Part shown: piece by piece, positions 12,130 through 15,957 of the stretch
Layout of the letters: each line of letters opens with the position of its first letter
How positions within the stretch are numbered: position 1 is the stretch's first letter
Assembly: GCA_964643965.1 (NCBI GenBank)
Contig: CAZXVH010000115.1
Coordinates: forward strand, 1 to 15,957
Source of the DNA: GCA-2746795 sp964643965
Lineage (GTDB): Bacteria; Chloroflexota; Anaerolineae; Promineifilales; Promineifilaceae
Length of the DNA: 15,957 nucleotides
Reading direction: 5' to 3'
Made by a program: the position numbers and the translations under genes
Notes under the pieces: generated by a model
Databases searched by the model: none
What the model saw: only the letters and a program-made list of their open reading frames with translations
What the model was told of the DNA's origin: nothing

Positions 12130-14913
12130 TTATTTGGTAATAACAGGCAGCATTATAGCATGGGGGATGGGAATTGCCTGTTGGGTGCTGATATCAGCGG
12201 TGGGGTGGGCCGGTTCCAGGTTGCCCGCGCCATCAATGGCCTGGCTGCGGAAGAAGTAAGTTTGGCCGGTTTCTGGCGGGGTGAAAACGGCGCCGCCTGT
12301 CCAGAGCGTCCAGGTATCATCGCCTTCGACTTGATAGTCGTAGCCAATGTGGCTGATCCCGGCGTGGGCGTCGCTGCCGGCCGTGGTGATGAGGTAGGCG
12401 TTCTGGGTGAGGGTGTAAACGGCCGTTACCGTTGAAGTGGGTGGGGTGGCGTCCAGGCCAAACCAGGTGGGCGCGGAAGTCACCGTGCTGGTCAGGCCGG
12501 GAAGCGGCGGGGTAAAGGCCACCGTCACCCGCCAATAGAGATCGCCATCGTCCGCCGCCAGGGTCAATTCATGTTGGCTGCTGCCATTGTTGGTTTGCTC
12601 CATGGCGATGATCTGGCTGAACGCCGGATCACGGGCTACTTCAAGGGTGCTGTTGTTGACCGTGCTGATTTCTGTCAGCGCCCAGGTGAAGGCCAGCGCG
12701 GGGTTGTTTGTCCAACTGGCGGCCGGGCTGCTGTTTTGAGCGCCGGGATTGAAGAGAACGACTGCCTGATCTGAACGCATGTCCCCGCCGCCGGCCGCTT
12801 CCACATTGCCGGCGTTGTCATGCGCCTGGCTGCGGAACCAGATGAGATCAGCGGCGTTGGTGAGGGTGATGGCGGCGCTGCTTTGCGCTGTATTGGTCAG
12901 CCAGCGCGTCCAGGCGGCGTCGCCTTCTGTTTTATAGTCGATGTCGTAGCCGGCTATACCGGAGCCGGCGTCGCTGCCAGCCCAGATCGCGTCAAACCGG
13001 CCGGTATAGGCGTGGAGGGTGAGGCCGGTGATGGTGGAAGCGGGCGGCGTACTGTCCAGGCCGAAGCGGGTGGGGGTCGAGTGACTGGTGACGCCGCCGA
13101 TGTCGGCGGAAACTCGCCAGTAAAGATTTTGGTAATCCTGGTTGAAGGGATGGGTGGCGCTGGTAACGGCCGTTTGCCAGTTCTGCGTGGTCACTATATC
13201 AGTAAAGGCTTCGTCCGCAGCCACTTCCAGCTTCGTGCTTTGCACCAGCGAGGGGAAATCTATCTGCCAGTTAAAGGGCACGGTTGGCTGCGTGGCCCAG
13301 GCATTGTTGGCGGGGGAGAGATGGCTAATTTCCACCGAGGTGGCCGGTTTAAAGCGTACATCGTCAAACCAGACGCCCACGCCGCTGTCGGTGGGGGTGA
13401 GGTCGGTGAGGCGCAGGGTATTGTTACCGGCGGACAACTGATAGACGCCCAGGCTCATCCACAAGCCCACGTTCTCTTGATGGCTGACAACGGCCGTTTT
13501 GCTGGTGACGCCATTGTTGATGGTGTACGTGGCCCCGGCCGTTTCCGAGTTGTTGGTATCGCAGTAAGGGGCGTAAACCTGAATCTCATACAGGCCGGCA
13601 GACGGCGCATTGAGCCGCCATTCGCCCCAGTTGGTACTTTGGGCCGGGTTGGTGGTAGACCAGGTGTAGTAAGCGTGACCCTGCCAGCCGCAGCCGTGCT
13701 CCGTTTCAAACCAGGGGGCATTGGTTTTGGTGAAGGCGGCGCTTTCTTCGCTGACAAAGGTGTAGGGCGAAACCTGACCCAGGCGATTGACAATCTGGGT
13801 GCGCAGCCAGGGCAGCAAATCTTGCATACTGCCGCCGGGACAAATGGTATTCATGCCGCCGTAGACATCCCGGTGGCCCATGATGTGGGGCAGCCCCCAG
13901 CCGGTATTGGGCAGGCGGCCGGCGTCATAAACGTCAATGCCGCGCTGGTCGGCTTTCCAGGCAAACAGGTTGGCTAACGCCTGGAGCATAGCCGCCGGCG
14001 GCGTGGCAATAATGAAGCCGCCGCCCAGATCATACTCATCTTCCGCAGAGGTAAACGTGCCTAAAAGCGCCGCGCCCATGCTGCCGGTATTGGCTGCGCC
14101 GGCATGGATACCGACCACGTCCAGATTTTGGTAATCCTCGTTCATATGCCCTTCGTAGATGACGCCGCTGCGGTCGATCAGATAGTTGTAACCAATGTCG
14201 CCCCACTCCTGCGTGTCGCGGTGGTAGAGGTAAATGGCGCGGACGGCGCTGGCCCAATTGGTATTGTCATTGCTGGAGACGGTGTGATGCACGATGAGAT
14301 GCGTGGCCGGTTCATAAACCAGATCTTCCGTGTCGTCGCAGGTGTCGTAAATGCACCAGATGGCGCGGCTGATGACGGCCGGGCGGGGGTAACTATCGGT
14401 GATGGCCGGGGGCTGTTGGGCGTCGAGCGCTTCTTGCTGGGCCAGCATTTCAGCGGTGGTGGGGCCATCGGTGCTGTCGATGAAGGTAAAGGAGAGGGCG
14501 GAAAGCTGGGTGGCGTCTGCGTCCATATGCACTTGAAACTGGATGAAGCGGTGAGTATTGTCGGCGGCCGGCACGAGGATCATGTCGCCCACGGATTTGT
14601 TGGCCTCGGGCAAAGTCCAATCATTGTGGGCGTGGATATGACGCCATTCGCTCCAGTTTTGCCCATCTGCGGAAGTGCGCAGGAGGATTTCCGGCGCTTC
14701 TCCAACAAAGACCCAGGCGGGGACGATGGCGTTGAAGGCGAAGGGAGCTTCAAGGGTATCGCCTGCTTGTGCCCGGATTTGGGATGGATTGAGGGTGAGG
14801 GTGGCGATACCGGCCTGGGGGGCGTCCTGGCTGAAGGCGGGCCGGGAAACAAGGCTGAGAGCGGTGGTTAATAGTGCCAGCAGCATCACAGATAACAACA
14901 GCTTGATTTTCAT
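12130..14913 (-). CDS. Large secreted zinc-dependent N-acetylmuramoyl-L-alanine amidase with two repeated C-terminal modules
   Basis: A 927-residue exported protein that should cleave the amide bond between muramic acid and L-alanine in peptidoglycan. Residues 1-29 are a signal peptide. An N-terminal beta domain (about 35-145) has Asn/Trp-rich strands (DGQNWSEWRHIHAH). The amidase_2/PGRP-type domain covers about 178-380, with zinc ligands H210 (HLIVHHTVS), H347 (MGHRDVYGG) and C358 (TICPGG) and the conserved GYNYLIDRSG (241-250) and GIHAG (268-272). A golvesin-like beta domain follows at about 386-523 (WFETEHGCGW to VWFDDVRF). Residues of about 528-910 contain two copies of a roughly 190-residue unit: LEVA.D.AF, then LYWRV, then FGLD.TPP.ST, then an EGD..WT.W and FRSQA.D.AGN.E strand set. 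The protein ends in AIMLPVITK. GAGGAG is the ribosome binding site, eight bases from the ATG. Confidence 0.85.
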   Translation of the reverse strand: MKIKLLLSVMLLALLTTALSLVSRPAFSQDAPQAGIATLTLNPSQIRAQAGDTLEAPFAFNAIVPAWVFVGEAPEILLRTSADGQNWSEWRHIHAHNDWTLPEANKSVGDMILVPAADNTHRFIQFQVHMDADATQLSALSFTFIDSTDGPTTAEMLAQQEALDAQQPPAITDSYPRPAVISRAIWCIYDTCDDTEDLVYEPATHLIVHHTVSSNDNTNWASAVRAIYLYHRDTQEWGDIGYNYLIDRSGVIYEGHMNEDYQNLDVVGIHAGAANTGSMGAALLGTFTSAEDEYDLGGGFIIATPPAAMLQALANLFAWKADQRGIDVYDAGRLPNTGWGLPHIMGHRDVYGGMNTICPGGSMQDLLPWLRTQIVNRLGQVSPYTFVSEESAAFTKTNAPWFETEHGCGWQGHAYYTWSTTNPAQSTNWGEWRLNAPSAGLYEIQVYAPYCDTNNSETAGATYTINNGVTSKTAVVSHQENVGLWMSLGVYQLSAGNNTLRLTDLTPTDSGVGVWFDDVRFKPATSVEISHLSPANNAWATQPTVPFNWQIDFPSLVQSTKLEVAADEAFTDIVTTQNWQTAVTSATHPFNQDYQNLYWRVSADIGGVTSHSTPTRFGLDSTPPASTITGLTLHAYTGRFDAIWAGSDAGSGIAGYDIDYKTEGDAAWTRWLTNTAQSSAAITLTNAADLIWFRSQAHDNAGNVEAAGGGDMRSDQAVVLFNPGAQNSSPAASWTNNPALAFTWALTEISTVNNSTLEVARDPAFSQIIAMEQTNNGSSQHELTLAADDGDLYWRVTVAFTPPLPGLTSTVTSAPTWFGLDATPPTSTVTAVYTLTQNAYLITTAGSDAHAGISHIGYDYQVEGDDTWTLWTGGAVFTPPETGQTYFFRSQAIDGAGNLEPAHPTADISTQQAIPIPHAIMLPVITK

Positions 14914-15429
14914 AACGATACTCCTCGTCGGATTTCAGTTTAAGTCAGGCAGGTATGGTAACAAGTTTTGGTGGGGGATGGGGTGAAGATTGGCTGAGAG
15001 TCTTGTGTAGGAAGGGTGAATTTTGGTGGGGGAAACGGCCGTTTTGCCCAAAAGTTTGCAGTTGATTTGAAGCTGATTTGCAGATGAGGCGGCGGGGTTT
15101 TGTGGTAGACTGCGTGGGGTGCGATTTGGGGGTTGAGATGAGAGGGGGAAACGGCCGTTTTGCTGGAAGGTTGCTTCCTGGCAGGCAGCGGGTGGATGAA
15201 CGTGCTGGAACAAGGACGCGATAGGTGAGCGATGAGGAATAGGCTGATGAAAATTGAGGGGTGTGGCATAGTAACGAGTTATTGTAGCAAAGCGGGTTGT
15301 TGCCTGATCAGCAACGGAATATCATCAACTCGTTCGTTTTGTACTTCTACTTCTGCCATGCACAGAAGTTTAGCCGTATTCTGTTTTTAAGGTGAATTTA
15401 TTATCGAAAGACAAGTAATTAGGAGTTAT
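14914..15429. other. 516-bp region without a gene, between the amidase and the response regulator
   Basis: I see no credible coding sequence. It holds two copies of the same 20-mer, GGGGGAAACGGCCGTTTTGC, at 15028-15047 and 15144-15163, each centred on an AACGGCCGTT. A possible extended -10 on the plus strand, TGGTAGACT (15103-15111), has no well-spaced -35. A 7-bp hairpin occurs at 15349-15369 (ACTTCTG and CAGAAGT). Composition changes from GC-rich to AT-rich at about 15230. The promoter of the amidase gene should lie on the minus strand near 14950, but I cannot place it. Confidence 0.5.
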
Positions 15430-15957
15430 ATGAGTCAAATTCGTGTTCTTGTAACCGAAATGCACCCTCTCACTCAAGCCGGAATCTTCACAATTTTAGA
15501 ACAAACTCAAGACTTAAAACCCCTATAGCAACAGCAACAACAAGAATTGAGGCCTTAGACCTAGTAGAAAAACTTAAGCCAAATATTTTCTTACTAGACC
15601 TTAAAATGCCAGTTATTCCTATAACAGGGTTCATAAGCTCCGTAAGTCAATGCTGTCCTAATACAAAGGTTATCGCGTTAAGTGCTGAACATGTTGATAT
15701 TAATTGCTATGCACTTATAGGCACTGGTTTAGCAGGCTACATTGATAGAACAAACCCAGTTGAAAATATAGTAGAAGCAATCAGAGTAACGGCTTACGGT
15801 GGCATGTGGTTTAGCCAACTAACAATAAAAGAACAACCAAAATTGCATTTTTCAGAAAAATTAATACAGGGAGTTCACCTAACTGATCAAGAATTAGTTA
15901 TTTTACAAATGATTGTCGATGGTGAAACAAACAGGGGGATCGCCTTCGCGTTAGACA
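15430..15957 (+). pseudogene. LuxR/NarL-type response regulator, frameshifted and cut by the window end
   Basis: AGGAG (15421-15425) precedes the ATG at 15430. The first frame reads MSQIRVLVTEMHPLTQAGIF and stops at TAG 15526-15528. The protein continues in another frame from about 15522: PIATATTRIEALDLVEKLKP, then NIFLLDLKMP with the phospho-acceptor Asp. A receiver domain follows (KVIALSAEH, then AGYIDRTNPVENIVEAI) and the start of a LuxR helix-turn-helix (LTDQELVILQMIVDGETNRG). The shift lies in the AAAACCCC tract at 15516-15523, a plausible slippage or sequencing-error site. The receiver is atypical: the usual acidic pair DD is EM, and the conserved Lys in GYLLK is replaced by Arg (GYIDR), so phosphorylation control may be altered even if the gene is intact. 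AT-rich, with no AACGGCCGTT. Confidence 0.75.

Larger units (their letters stand above)
3305..15159. repeat. Over-represented 10-bp palindrome AACGGCCGTT, 17 copies
   Basis: Exact copies start at 3305, 3503, 4486, 7933, 8106, 8261, 9572, 9704, 9722, 10650, 11424, 11670, 12418, 13165, 13489, 15034 and 15150. A random 10-mer should occur about 0.015 times in 16 kb. Fourteen lie in coding sequence and three between genes. None lies in 1-3304, 4496-7932 or 15160-15957. The copies are dispersed and not tandem, so this is a genome-signature type of repeat rather than an array. Confidence 0.9.

Noticed and set aside
12820..13977. Long plus-strand open frame of 385 codons
   Set aside because: It lies entirely antisense to the amidase gene, has a low-complexity Gly/Val/Ala-rich product, and is a by-product of GC-rich codon use on the other strand.
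14104..14871. Plus-strand open frame of 255 codons
   Set aside because: Antisense to the signal peptide and catalytic domain of the amidase; repetitive Gly/Val/Asp composition and no ribosome binding site.
3305..15159. AACGGCCGTT copies as a CRISPR or tandem array
   Set aside because: Spacing is irregular, the copies lie mostly inside genes and the repeat is a 10-bp palindrome, so it is a dispersed signature and not an array.

Overview
The window looks like chromosome from a Chloroflexota bacterium (Anaerolineae-like). This is an inference from the secreted-protein style (signal peptide followed by an LPMVMK or LPVITK-like motif), a GHL10-type hydrolase, a signal-anchored zinc-ribbon protein, several conserved Chloroflexota-type hypothetical proteins and many dispersed extragenic palindromes. 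No rRNA, tRNA or CRISPR array is visible.

Layout. Bases 1-65 hold the end of a short-chain dehydrogenase. Bases 66-2382 are AT-rich and accessory: a GIY-YIG nuclease, an intact VapB-like antitoxin followed by a vapC gene gutted by an internal deletion, a 3' remnant of higB running into an intact higA, then a 142-bp MITE with perfect 12-bp inverted ends and a TTAG duplication. Bases 2383-4446 carry a RibD/DHFR-like reductase translationally coupled to an ornithine cyclodeaminase family enzyme, then an NTF2-like protein with a TTG start. Bases 4553-6518 (minus strand) carry a restriction-modification pair: a PvuII-type N4-cytosine methyltransferase with a frameshift near its 5' end, and an HNH nuclease that has lost the segment carrying the third HNH histidine. 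Bases 6787-15200 are GC-richer housekeeping or envelope genes: a secreted GHL10 hydrolase, a membrane-anchored zinc-ribbon protein, two tandem paralogues of an unknown family, a geranylgeranyl-reductase-type flavoprotein, and a 927-residue secreted zinc amidase with two repeated beta-rich modules. From about 15200 the sequence is AT-rich again and ends in a LuxR-type response regulator with a frameshift.

Two themes tie the window together. First, the 10-bp palindrome AACGGCCGTT occurs 17 times, where chance would give far less than one. It is confined to the GC-richer backbone, and inside genes it is almost always read as Thr-Ala-Val. Second, every broken gene (vapC, higB, the methyltransferase, the HNH nuclease, the response regulator) lies in palindrome-free, lower-GC stretches. 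The window therefore reads as a backbone marked by a genome-wide palindrome, interrupted by decaying acquired defence and toxin-antitoxin cargo. Single-base frameshifts could still be assembly errors; the larger deletions are much less likely to be.
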